Origin: Candidatus Bipolaricaulota bacterium
Lineage (GTDB): Bacteria > Bipolaricaulota > Bipolaricaulia > UBA7950 > UBA9294
DNA: 31,753 nucleotides
Assembly (NCBI GenBank): GCA_030612175.1
Contig: JAUWOJ010000004.1
Span: forward strand, 1 to 31,753
Reading direction: 5' to 3'
Shown here: positions 8,198 to 15,050 of the stretch, one piece after another
Position numbering within the stretch: the first letter of the stretch is position 1
Layout: each line of letters opens with the position of its first letter
The notes under the pieces: generated by a model
Told to the model about the DNA's origin: nothing
The model's input: only the letters and a program-made list of their open reading frames with translations
Databases searched by the model: none
Made by a program: the position numbers and the translations under genes

Positions 8198-8762
8198 TTT
8201 CATCACCCTCCTCATCACCCTCCTCATCTTTCTCCTGAGGCTTCTCCTCAAGTGGACGGATTTTTCCCACAAGGACTGAAACTTCTCTTACTTCAACGCC
8301 CGTGTGCTCCATGACGCGGCAGGTGAGCGTCTCTTGGATCTTAGATCCTATTTCAGCTACTCTCTCCTGGGGCGACAGCGCAATATGCACATAGATGGCA
8401 ACTCCGTCTTCTTTGTGTCGCAGTCGAACACGGAAGCGCGTGATTCCAAGCTCCTCTTGCAGAATGCCACTGATGAATTCCTGAACCGCGTAGGGAGAGA
8501 TTTCTATCTTTCCCCGCTCTCCTTCTAGGGAAAAACGAGCCGTGGCCAATCTATTGCGGTAGATAAGGAGAAGGAAATAACCTAGAAGGGTAATAAGATA
8601 GGCACCAGACAAGAACAGTACAGCGATTCCGCCCGCAGAGGAAAGAAACACCTTTGCCTTGTCAAGAGAGAGAGCTCCGGCTCCGAATAAGATGAACAGA
8701 ACTCCCAATCCCCCAGTGGATAGACAGGACACTGTATAGAAGAGAAAAGTTGCAGCGCTCAT
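8181..8762 (-). CDS. amaP: AmaP-like Asp23 membrane-anchor protein
   Basis: The 193-residue protein has two N-terminal membrane segments (about residues 5-30 and 43-68), then a cytosolic alpha/beta domain (about 70-165) resembling Asp23/Gls24, with IEISPYAVQEFISGIL and GVEVREVSVLVGKI. It ends in an acidic tail containing two DEEG units. AmaP tethers Asp23 to the membrane in staphylococci. The start ATG overlaps the stop of the preceding asp23 copy by four bases (ATGA). The tail is encoded by a 12-bp tandem repeat whose AGGAGG motifs also serve as the ribosome-binding site of the next gene. Confidence 0.85.
   Translation of the reverse strand: MSAATFLFYTVSCLSTGGLGVLFILFGAGALSLDKAKVFLSSAGGIAVLFLSGAYLITLLGYFLLLIYRNRLATARFSLEGERGKIEISPYAVQEFISGILQEELGITRFRVRLRHKEDGVAIYVHIALSPQERVAEIGSKIQETLTCRVMEHTGVEVREVSVLVGKIRPLEEKPQEKDEEGDEEGDENENEL
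8197..8226 (-). repeat. 12-bp tandem repeat in the 3' end of amaP that carries the next gene's ribosome-binding site
   Basis: On the minus strand GATGAGGAGGGT is repeated twice in tandem and followed by GATGAAAATGAG. The repeat encodes the acidic DEEG-DEEG tail of AmaP and supplies AGGAGG nine bases before the DUF2273 start. Changes in repeat number would lengthen the AmaP tail in steps of four residues without a frameshift. Confidence 0.7.
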
Positions 8763-9103
8763 TCTTCCTCCTTTTTGCTCAATTGTTGTTCATCGGGAGT
8801 TACTAATCGTTGTATGTCTACATTTACTCCGCTTACTTGCAGTCCAGTCATCTGTTCAACCTCGGTTCTTACGCGAGTTTGAATCTGCTTAGCTACCTTG
8901 TAGATGGAATTTCCATGTACGAGAGTGGCACGTACGGTGACCTTGACGTTCTCTCCTTCGACTTCAGTTTCAACGTAACGTTTCATCCCTTCTTCGCGAT
9001 GAAAGATTCCCTCGACCTGAGACGCGGCGATTGCCGCGATTGCAGTGACAACTTCCTGAGAGATGCTTACATGCCCTTTTTCTCTAGCTTCCTCTTTTGT
9101 CAT
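8759..9103 (-). CDS. Asp23/Gls24 family envelope stress protein, second copy
   Basis: A 114-residue alkaline-shock-protein-23 family member. HVSISQEVVTAIAAIAASQ followed by VEGIF is the family start; VKVTVRATLVHGNSIYKVAKQIQ and VSGVNVDIQRL form the core beta-alpha-beta pattern. Members form membrane-associated cytosolic assemblies linked to cell-envelope stress. GGAGG six bases upstream supports the ATG at 9103. The gene starts 15 bp after the first copy and overlaps amaP by four bases. The two copies are clearly diverged, so the duplication is old or they work as a hetero-pair. Confidence 0.9.
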   Translation of the reverse strand: MTKEEAREKGHVSISQEVVTAIAAIAASQVEGIFHREEGMKRYVETEVEGENVKVTVRATLVHGNSIYKVAKQIQTRVRTEVEQMTGLQVSGVNVDIQRLVTPDEQQLSKKEEE

Positions 9104-9118
9104 GAACGGCCTCCATCC

Positions 9119-9511
9119 CTAGTCTTCCGGCGGGATATCCTGCTTCTTTTCGATCGCAATTGGAATAATCTTTCTTACGTAAACATCTACTCCAATCACA
9201 TCTATTCCAGCCATCTCTTCGACGTCTTTCTGTACATTGCTTTGCACACCTTGAGCTACTTCGTGTACCGGGTACCCATATTCAACAGCGATGGTTAGTT
9301 CTATATGTACGCCGTCGTCGGAGAACTCAGATTTGATGATTGAAGCTGTGTCTTCTCCGCCAAAGAAACTCTTGAGACCGCTCACTGTCTTGCCGGAACG
9401 AGCAATTCCGTCCACCTTCTCCGCGGCAATGCGCGCGATGGAAGTGACCACTTCTTCTGATATCGTAATCTGGCCATCTTCATCGATAATCTTAACGCTC
9501 TTCTCTGCCAT
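9119..9511 (-). CDS. Asp23/Gls24 family envelope stress protein, first copy
   Basis: A 130-residue Asp23 family protein with QITISEEVVTSIARIAAEK-VDGIA near the N-terminus, GVHIELTIAVEYGYPVHEVA in the middle and IDVIGVDVYVRKI at the end. Its AAGGAGG ribosome-binding site overlaps the efp stop codon region, the ATG being 9 bp after efp ends, so the genes are almost certainly co-transcribed. The protein is somewhat longer at both ends than the second copy. Confidence 0.92.
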   Translation of the reverse strand: MAEKSVKIIDEDGQITISEEVVTSIARIAAEKVDGIARSGKTVSGLKSFFGGEDTASIIKSEFSDDGVHIELTIAVEYGYPVHEVAQGVQSNVQKDVEEMAGIDVIGVDVYVRKIIPIAIEKKQDIPPED

Positions 9512-9520
9512 AACTCCTCC

Positions 9521-10081
9521 TTAAAGCCGTTCCACGTATTCTCCGCTTCGCGTGTCCACCTTGACTTTGTCTCCAGTTTTGACGAATAGAGGAACCTGAA
9601 TCACTGCTCCACTCTCTAACGTTGCCCCCTTTTCTACATTGGAAACGGTATCTCCCTTGACGCCTGGTTCAGTGCTAGCTACTTCCAATTCTATGAAGTT
9701 GGGGATGTCTACCTTTACTAATCTGTCGTCATGGAAATACCCAGTGACAGTTATACCTTCCACGATAAACGTTCCCCGTGAGCCGAGAAATCCGGCCGAT
9801 ACCGGAAATTGATTGAACCGTTCGCTATCCATAAATATATAATCATCACCATTCTTATACAAGTACTGAAGTGAGCGAGATTCCATGAACACGGAATCCG
9901 TATTCTCCGATCCTCTAAAGGTGGCTGTAGTCACTCTTCCTGTTTTCAGATTGCGGAGTCGCGTGCGAGCTATTGCTCCACCTCTTCCTCTCTTGGAATG
10001 TTCATATTTGATGATTTCATACAGCTCTCCATCATGAAGGATGACCATTCCTTGTCTCATTTCGCTCACAGCTAACCCCAT
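9521..10081 (-). CDS. efp: Translation elongation factor EF-P
   Basis: EF-P relieves ribosome stalling at polyproline. From the ATG at 10081 the protein has 186 residues, close to E. coli EF-P (188), and begins MGLAVSEMRQGMVILHDGE. Domain I ends with TRLRNLKTGRV; the C-terminus KVDTRSGEYVERL is the canonical OB-fold ending. The modification loop reads HSKRGRGG, placing Arg33 where E. coli has Lys34 (PGKG), so beta-lysylation is not expected. Thermotoga EF-P likewise has a GRG loop (recalled from family knowledge). A longer frame to 10114 exists, but family N-termini favour 10081; GGAAG lies about ten bases upstream. First gene of the asp23 operon. Confidence 0.95.
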   Translation of the reverse strand: MGLAVSEMRQGMVILHDGELYEIIKYEHSKRGRGGAIARTRLRNLKTGRVTTATFRGSENTDSVFMESRSLQYLYKNGDDYIFMDSERFNQFPVSAGFLGSRGTFIVEGITVTGYFHDDRLVKVDIPNFIELEVASTEPGVKGDTVSNVEKGATLESGAVIQVPLFVKTGDKVKVDTRSGEYVERL

Positions 10082-10258
10082 CACTGAATCACTTCCTTCG
10101 AGCTCTGATTCCATTCTCCAGAGTATATTCTCTTTCTTTTGTTCTCTTGCTGCAATAACCGTTTCGAAGTTACGGGAATAAGAGGCATTGGCTCGGTGTA
10201 GCCTAATGCGCGGGGGAAACTCTGTGATGACGATTGCTGGGATTCACGGCCTGGCTGA

Positions 10259-10642
10259 CTAATCCTGAGGAGGCCATTCCAGGATTCGTAGTCCCACTGG
10301 GGTGATTCCCTTGTTGACGATACCGAGTTTCTCGGCTGCTCCTTTGGAAAGATCAATGATCCTCCCCTCAATGAACGGGCCGCGGTCATTAATTGCAACA
10401 ATGACGCTCTTGTCTGTTTCCAGGTCGACGACTTTGACGATTGTGCCAAAGGGGAGGGTTTTATGTGCAGCGCTGATCCCATACATGTCGTAGATTTCTC
10501 CGTTTGCCGTCTGGTTTCCATGAAATCCTGGTCCATACCAAGAAGCTATCCCTTCCTCATAGTAAGGGTTGCCCATTTGAAAGAAGATAACCAGGATGAC
10601 CAAGCCTATACTGGTAAGGGCATAGAAAAACCATTCTCTCAT
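10259..10642 (-). CDS. rlpA: RlpA-like double-psi beta-barrel protein, membrane-anchored
   Basis: From the ATG at 10642 it is 127 residues: an N-terminal membrane anchor (FFYALTSIGLVILVIFF), then one RlpA/DPBB domain with GIASWYGPGFHGNQTANGE, HKTLPFGTIVKV and VAINDRGPFIEGRIIDLS, ending shortly after LGI. RlpA proteins cleave denuded glycan strands or bind the septum in diderms. There is no SPOR domain and no lipobox cysteine, so it is held by the helix rather than lipid. A longer frame reaches 10753, but those 37 residues look non-coding. The Shine-Dalgarno is weak. It lies 178 bp upstream of efp on the same strand and divergent from groES. Confidence 0.85.
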   Translation of the reverse strand: MREWFFYALTSIGLVILVIFFQMGNPYYEEGIASWYGPGFHGNQTANGEIYDMYGISAAHKTLPFGTIVKVVDLETDKSVIVAINDRGPFIEGRIIDLSKGAAEKLGIVNKGITPVGLRILEWPPQD

Positions 10643-10803
10643 AGCTTCAATTATAAGGGTAGGAAGATGTTTTTCGCAACTGGAGCAAATGGTCCATATA
10701 TCATGCAGATATGCAAGCGCCAGGAGCCTATCTGGGCCATTTCCTGAGGGCATGCGCTGGAATTACTGATGTGATAAGGCTCTTAAGAGACTCTATTTCT
10801 AGC

Positions 10804-10832
10804 TTGACGTCCGATAGACCACCGGTTAGAAT
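10804..10832 (+). promoter_or_regulatory. groESL promoter
   Basis: TTGACG (10804-10809) and TAGAAT (10827-10832), each 5/6 to consensus, are separated by exactly 17 bp. The predicted transcription start (around 10839) falls inside the CIRCE-like operator, as expected for HrcA repression. The 5' leader would be about 50 nt. Confidence 0.8.
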
Positions 10833-10835
10833 ACA

Positions 10836-10862
10836 TTAGCAGGCTAGACCTGTAAGTGCTAA
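10836..10862 (+). promoter_or_regulatory. CIRCE-like HrcA operator
   Basis: TTAGCAGGC, a 9-bp spacer and AAGTGCTAA reproduce the 9-9-9 geometry of CIRCE (TTAGCACTC-N9-GAGTGCTAA). The left arm matches 7/9 and the right arm 8/9; the outer TTAGCA/TGCTAA bases are perfectly symmetric. Heat-shock control of groESL by HrcA is inferred. Confidence 0.75.
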
Positions 10863-10889
10863 TATCAATGTAGAGGAGGAGATACCAGC

Positions 10890-11159
10890 ATGAAAATTAG
10901 GCCGTTAGGAAACAGAATCCTGGCAAAGAGCATCAAGGAAAAAGGGCACAAAACAGCAGGGGGGATTGTTCTCCCCGAGAGCGCGAAAAGCGACAAAGTC
11001 GTGCGCGCGAAAGTTATTGCTGTAGGATCAGATGAGAAGATCGAGGTAAAGAAGGGAGATGAGATCATCGTTTCCAGCTTTGCGGGAACAGAATTCAAAC
11101 TCGAGGAAGAAGATCTTCTGCTAGTCAAGACTACTGATATACTTGCAGTCATCGAATAA
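10890..11159 (+). CDS. groES: Co-chaperonin GroES
   Basis: The 89-residue heptameric lid of the GroEL chamber, starting MKIRPLGNRILAKSIKE, with GGIVLPESAKSDK as the mobile loop that contacts GroEL and DEIIVSSFAGTEFKLEEED and LLVKTTDILAVIE at the end. The length is slightly under the usual 95-97 residues. GAGGAGGAG upstream supports the ATG. It lies 25 bp before groEL under one strong promoter with a CIRCE-like site. Confidence 0.97.
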   Translation: MKIRPLGNRILAKSIKEKGHKTAGGIVLPESAKSDKVVRAKVIAVGSDEKIEVKKGDEIIVSSFAGTEFKLEEEDLLLVKTTDILAVIE

Positions 11160-11184
11160 GAGGAAAACAGAAGGGGGTTAGTCA

Positions 11185-12813
11185 ATGTCAAAAGAAGTCA
11201 TATTTGAAGAGGAAGCCCGCCGAAAGATGAAGGCGGGAATCGATAAGCTGACCAAAGCGGTGAGGATTACACTTGGGCCGCGTGGTCGTAATGTGGTTAT
11301 TGATAAGAAGTTTGGGTCTCCTGATATCACTAACGATGGAGTGACCATCGCCCAGGAACAAGAGTATGAAGACGTGTTTGAGAATATGGGAGCCCAACTC
11401 GTAAAAGAGGTTGCCTCCAAAACGAACGATATTGCGGGGGACGGTACTACTACTGCGACCATCCTTGCACACGCGATGATTGAAGCAGGGTTTAAGAATG
11501 TCGCTGCTGGCGCCAACCCTATGGAACTCAAACGAGGATTGGAGAAAGGGGTAGAGAGAGTTGTTGTATCACTGAAGGAGCAGAGTCGTGCTCTTAAAAC
11601 TAAGGAAGAGACAGCACAGGTAGCAACAATTTCGGCTAATGATGAGGCAATTGGGAAGATCATTGCCGATGCCATGGAAGCGGTGGGAGAAGACGGCGTG
11701 ATCACGGTAGAGGACTCAGATACGATTGAGACCTTTTATGAGGTCGTTGAAGGGATGCAGTTTGATCGTGAATACATCTCTCCTTATTTCGTAACGGATC
11801 CCAAGAAGATGGAAGCGTATTTGGAGAAGCCTTATATCCTGATAACCGATCAGGAATTGAAGAACGCGGCTGACCTTGTCTCTGTGCTCGAGAAAGTAGC
11901 TCAGGCAGGGAAGCCACTTCTGGTTATTGCCAAGGATGTTACCGGAGAAGCATTGACAACCCTTGTACTGAACAAGCTAAAGGGAACACTAACGAGTTGC
12001 GCTGTGAAGGCTCCCGGGTTTGGAGATCGACGCAAAGCAATGCTCGAGGATCTTGCGATTCTAACTGGCGGCACTGTGATTGCAGAGGACGCTGGAATGC
12101 AGATCAAGGATGCAACAGTTGACATGCTTGGTCAGGCTGGACATATAAGGATTGACAGCGATAACACTACCATTATTGATGGTAAAGGATCATCGGATGC
12201 TCTCAAGGGGCGGATCGAACAGATAGAGGCTCAAATGGCGACGACTGATTCTGACTACGACCGGGAAAAATTGGAAGAGCGGAAAGCAAAACTTGCCGGC
12301 GGAGTAGCAGTGATCAAGGTTGGGGCTCCTACTGAGACAGAGCTTTCTGAGAAGAAACATCGAATGGAGGATGCTCTCGAGGCTACCAAGGCAGCTGTTG
12401 ACGAGGGGATTCTTCCTGGGGGCGGTGTGGCGTTGGTAAATGCAAATACCTTGCTTGATTCGCTCAAGCTGGATGGTGATGAAGCAGTTGGAGTGAACAT
12501 TCTCCGCCACGCTCTGGAAGCGCCATTGCGGCAGCTAGTTGGCAATGCCGGGTTGGAGGGAGCGATTGTCGTAGAACGGGTTAAGCATGAGAAGACGGGA
12601 GTTGGCTTCGATGTTCTCACCGAGAGCTACCGCGACATGTTTGCCGCAGGGATTGTTGATCCGACTAAGGTTACCCGCTCAGCGCTGCAAAATGCTGTAT
12701 CTATTGCGGGAATGCTTCTTACCACCGGTGCTTTGGTTGCAGAAATCAAAGAAAAGGAACAATTGCCGGCCATGCCGCCAGGGGGAGGGGGAATGGGAGG
12801 TATGCCCTACTAG
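11185..12813 (+). CDS. groEL: Chaperonin GroEL (Hsp60)
   Basis: The 542-residue ATP-dependent folding chamber subunit. It shows VRITLGPRGRNVVIDKKFGS and ITNDGVTIAQE, the ATP-site GDGTTTATILA, GILPGGGVALV with the following segment of the second equatorial half, and the Gly/Met-rich tail GGGGMGGMPY. Length and order are normal. An AGGGGG-type ribosome-binding site precedes the ATG. Transcription should end at the hairpin at 12841-12881. Confidence 0.98.
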   Translation: MSKEVIFEEEARRKMKAGIDKLTKAVRITLGPRGRNVVIDKKFGSPDITNDGVTIAQEQEYEDVFENMGAQLVKEVASKTNDIAGDGTTTATILAHAMIEAGFKNVAAGANPMELKRGLEKGVERVVVSLKEQSRALKTKEETAQVATISANDEAIGKIIADAMEAVGEDGVITVEDSDTIETFYEVVEGMQFDREYISPYFVTDPKKMEAYLEKPYILITDQELKNAADLVSVLEKVAQAGKPLLVIAKDVTGEALTTLVLNKLKGTLTSCAVKAPGFGDRRKAMLEDLAILTGGTVIAEDAGMQIKDATVDMLGQAGHIRIDSDNTTIIDGKGSSDALKGRIEQIEAQMATTDSDYDREKLEERKAKLAGGVAVIKVGAPTETELSEKKHRMEDALEATKAAVDEGILPGGGVALVNANTLLDSLKLDGDEAVGVNILRHALEAPLRQLVGNAGLEGAIVVERVKHEKTGVGFDVLTESYRDMFAAGIVDPTKVTRSALQNAVSIAGMLLTTGALVAEIKEKEQLPAMPPGGGGMGGMPY

Positions 12814-12840
12814 AACAACCTGACCCTAAGACTTGTCCTT

Positions 12841-12881
12841 CCCCCTTTGTGTGAGTATGATCGCACGAAGGGGGTTTTTTT
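12841..12881 (+). terminator. Rho-independent terminator after groEL, overlapping the next gene's ribosome-binding site
   Basis: CCCCCTTTGTG and CACGAAGGGGG form an 11-bp stem with one G-T wobble around a 12-nt loop, followed immediately by seven T. The 3' arm AAGGGGG lies six bases before the TTG at 12880, so the same bases can act as the Shine-Dalgarno of the patatin-like gene. Confidence 0.85.
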
Positions 12882-13770
12882 GAACCACACATTGAGACTA
12901 GGCCTAGCACTGGGTGGAGGTGGCGCGCGTGGCTTCGCTCACTTGGGGGTTCTTATTGCCTTAGAGGAAAACCAGATCCCTGTGAGTGTAATCACTGGGA
13001 CAAGTATAGGGGCAGTGATCGGAGCGGCGAAAGCCCTTGAGATGGACCTAAAGAAGCTAGAGCGGCTTCTTTCTTGTCTTGACCTAAATGAGCTGCTACA
13101 AGTCTCTAGTAGTACCACACGAGAGATGCAGCGAGTGATAGGCCGCGGAATGGTAGAATACGTACGAGGGACAAGCTTAAGCGAGGAGAAAACTACTCCG
13201 GAGAGGCTCGCTCGCATACGGGAACTTTTCTCTCTTTTAACTGCCAACAAGAGTTTTTCTGATATCACTATTCCCTTTGCCGTTGTTGCCGCGGATTTGG
13301 AGACTGGACAAAGGGTGGTACTAAACCAGGGGAAGCTTAGTCAAGCGGCTGCTGCGAGTGCAGCCATTCCGGGAATCTTCCACCCGGTTCGTTACAAGAA
13401 ACGCTTTCTGATCGATGGAGGCGTAATTGACAAGATCCCAGCTAGCCTGGCGATTGAAATGGGTGCTGAGAGTGTACTTGCGGTCGATACTGGAGCTCCA
13501 TTGGCGTCCTCGATTAACACTAGTTTTGACATCTTCTTGCAGGCACATGGGATTACTTCTCGCGAGTTGACCAGCTTACAACTCGATGCAGTGCGAAAAC
13601 AGGTTAACGGCCGCTTTCTTCTTCTCAGGCCGGACGTCAGCTGGATCAAGCTGCTTGATTTCGAGCAGTCCTCTGCAGCAATTCAGGCTGGAAAGGAGGA
13701 GGCAATCGCTCATATCTCTGAGATTAAGGAATTGTGCGGAGCGCGTGGTCGTTTCAGCGGTGTTAATTGA
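12880..13770 (+). CDS. Patatin-like phospholipase family protein (RssA/NTE type)
   Basis: A serine lipid acyl hydrolase of about 296 residues. The oxyanion-hole motif GGGGARG is at 12-18, the nucleophile elbow GTSIG puts Ser42 in place, and DGG (Asp179) completes the Ser-Asp dyad, so the protein should be active. A longer frame starts at 12847, inside the groEL terminator, and is unlikely. The TTG at 12880 has AAGGGGG six bases upstream; a second TTG lies at 12892. The next gene converges across a 328-bp gap. Substrate is unknown; phospholipid or lysophospholipid is usual for the family. Confidence 0.9.
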   Translation: MNHTLRLGLALGGGGARGFAHLGVLIALEENQIPVSVITGTSIGAVIGAAKALEMDLKKLERLLSCLDLNELLQVSSSTTREMQRVIGRGMVEYVRGTSLSEEKTTPERLARIRELFSLLTANKSFSDITIPFAVVAADLETGQRVVLNQGKLSQAAAASAAIPGIFHPVRYKKRFLIDGGVIDKIPASLAIEMGAESVLAVDTGAPLASSINTSFDIFLQAHGITSRELTSLQLDAVRKQVNGRFLLLRPDVSWIKLLDFEQSSAAIQAGKEEAIAHISEIKELCGARGRFSGVN

Positions 13771-14098
13771 TGTACCAGAGCCGCAACTCTCCCATCTCTT
13801 GATCTGTAGATATTTCGCGCGCGCTAGGGCTGTTTATGCCTGCAAGGGAAGTAACGAAACCTGTCGAGATCAAATCTTGAGACTGCCGTGGCTGAATCCC
13901 CGGACCCAATCGTTACAGAAGAAGAGGTGCTAGTAGGCAGATCCGACAATTTGTGCTTTGGAAGTTGAATATGTTGAACCAGGACGGCCGGCCCGCGGGT
14001 CTCAGATCCTGGAACCCTCATCATGAGGAAGCGCTTTAGTAGACGGCCGCCCTTGCGTTGTAAGACAAGCAAGCTGTAGTGGAAAGAGTTACCGGTAG
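13771..14098. other. 328-bp gap with local inverted repeats, no gene recognised
   Basis: Between the convergent patatin-like and lamin-tail genes. Visible structure: CCAGGA and TCCTGG (about 13979-14012) enclosing the GC-rich palindrome CGGCCGGCC, then a perfect CCTCAT-C-ATGAGG hairpin around 14017-14029 and a second CGGCCG at about 14043-14048. I looked for SRP RNA, tmRNA, RNase P RNA and tRNA signatures and saw none. No T-tract marks a clear terminator. Short open frames here lack family-like composition. Confidence 0.4.
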
Positions 14099-14740
14099 CT
14101 AGCTAGGTGGGTTTGCCTCAGCATCAAGAGCTGCCGCGTTCTTTGCCCCAGGGGTTCCGTTTATTTTGTTGCCCACAGCATCACTCCCGCAGGCAGTGAT
14201 TCCGTCGTTACTTTGCCAATTTGACAAACCATCCGCTTTGGTTGGGTCAACCCGCTCCATAGAAGCGTAAATTGGCTCGCCTTGTGAGGCGTTGCCAGCA
14301 ATCCATTCTTCCTGGAAGGCATTTGCCGTATCTACTTCCTCACCATCCTGATCGAACAAGTAGAGGGTGGCGCCACTATTGGGTAAGCTTCCCTTGTATA
14401 TCAGATCTGCTGGAATGTCCAATATTGTCTCATCGTCAGTTCGTTCAAGCAGAAAGAAACCGTAAGCAGCTATTGTAGTACGGCGAGTCTCTACCGTTGC
14501 CTCTCCCACAGTATCGAAGTGGATCACCCATGTGTCAGAGGTAAGCGTCCACCCGCTAAGATCTACCGGTTCCTCTGATGGGTTGTACAGTTCTATCCAT
14601 TCGTCAAAAGAACTTGCTTCTGTTCCTGCCCATGCTATTTCATTTATGACAACCGTTTGTGACAGCGCAACTGACGTTGTCACAAAAACAAGGCTAGCCA
14701 CTGTAATCAGTATGGCTATTAGATTCTTCGCACACATCAT
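14099..14740 (-). CDS. Secreted lamin-tail-domain (LTD) protein
   Basis: A 213-residue protein with a signal peptide (hydrophobic core LIAILITVASLVFVTTSVA, likely cleaved after ALS). The mature part is almost entirely one lamin-tail immunoglobulin-like fold: VVINEIAWAGTEASSFDEWIELYN, VDLSGWTLTSD, YGFFLLERTDDETI and the typical end NKINGTPGAKNA. Bacterial LTD proteins are exported and often found with nucleases or surface adhesins; no enzyme domain is attached here and the role is unknown. AAGGAGG lies just before two adjacent ATG codons, the second being better spaced. It has its own near-consensus promoter. Confidence 0.85.
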   Translation of the reverse strand: MMCAKNLIAILITVASLVFVTTSVALSQTVVINEIAWAGTEASSFDEWIELYNPSEEPVDLSGWTLTSDTWVIHFDTVGEATVETRRTTIAAYGFFLLERTDDETILDIPADLIYKGSLPNSGATLYLFDQDGEEVDTANAFQEEWIAGNASQGEPIYASMERVDPTKADGLSNWQSNDGITACGSDAVGNKINGTPGAKNAAALDAEANPPS

Positions 14741-14797
14741 ATCCTCCTTTGTACACTGTTATCGGCGAGTTGCTGTGCTTGTCTTATCGTATAACTA

Positions 14798-14826
14798 ATG
14801 ATACTCTAACAAGTGTGTAATGTCAA
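14798..14826 (-). promoter_or_regulatory. Promoter of the lamin-tail-domain gene
   Basis: On the minus strand TTGACA (14826-14821, perfect -35) is followed after exactly 17 bp by TATCAT (14803-14798, 5/6 to the -10 consensus). The gene's ATG lies about 57 bp downstream. This is the best -35 in the window. Confidence 0.8.
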
Positions 14827-14957
14827 CTATTCTAAGAACAGGTAAGCGCTGGATTAGTAGGAGATGGAAGGGCTTTCTGTGGGAATTATGTGAATCAATC
14901 TAGACTCTAGCGCGCCGCACGTGATTTGGCGAAGCAGTTATACTCTGTAACGACGCA

Positions 14958-14986
14958 TTGCCATGCTTGCCGCAACACCTTACACT
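14958..14986 (+). promoter_or_regulatory. Possible promoter of the cation/proton antiporter gene
   Basis: TTGCCA and TACACT, each 4/6 to consensus, are spaced 17 bp apart and end 64 bp before the antiporter ATG. It is weak by sequence. Nothing else, including any riboswitch, is recognised between 14827 and 15050. Confidence 0.35.
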
Positions 14987-15050
14987 ATTGCGTAAACAGG
15001 AACAAAGAAGGATACTCAAACAAGATATCTTGCCAGGTTACCGAGGAGAC

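Noticed and set aside
12847..12879. Longer start for the patatin-like gene
   Set aside because: The extra codons lie inside the groEL terminator stem and add no family-like sequence.
13586..14072. Short open frames in and around the gap after the patatin-like gene
   Set aside because: Composition is unlike protein, they overlap real genes at the ends, and they lack ribosome-binding sites.
14827..15050. Possible riboswitch before the antiporter
   Set aside because: No conserved aptamer motif or stable stem series could be recognised.
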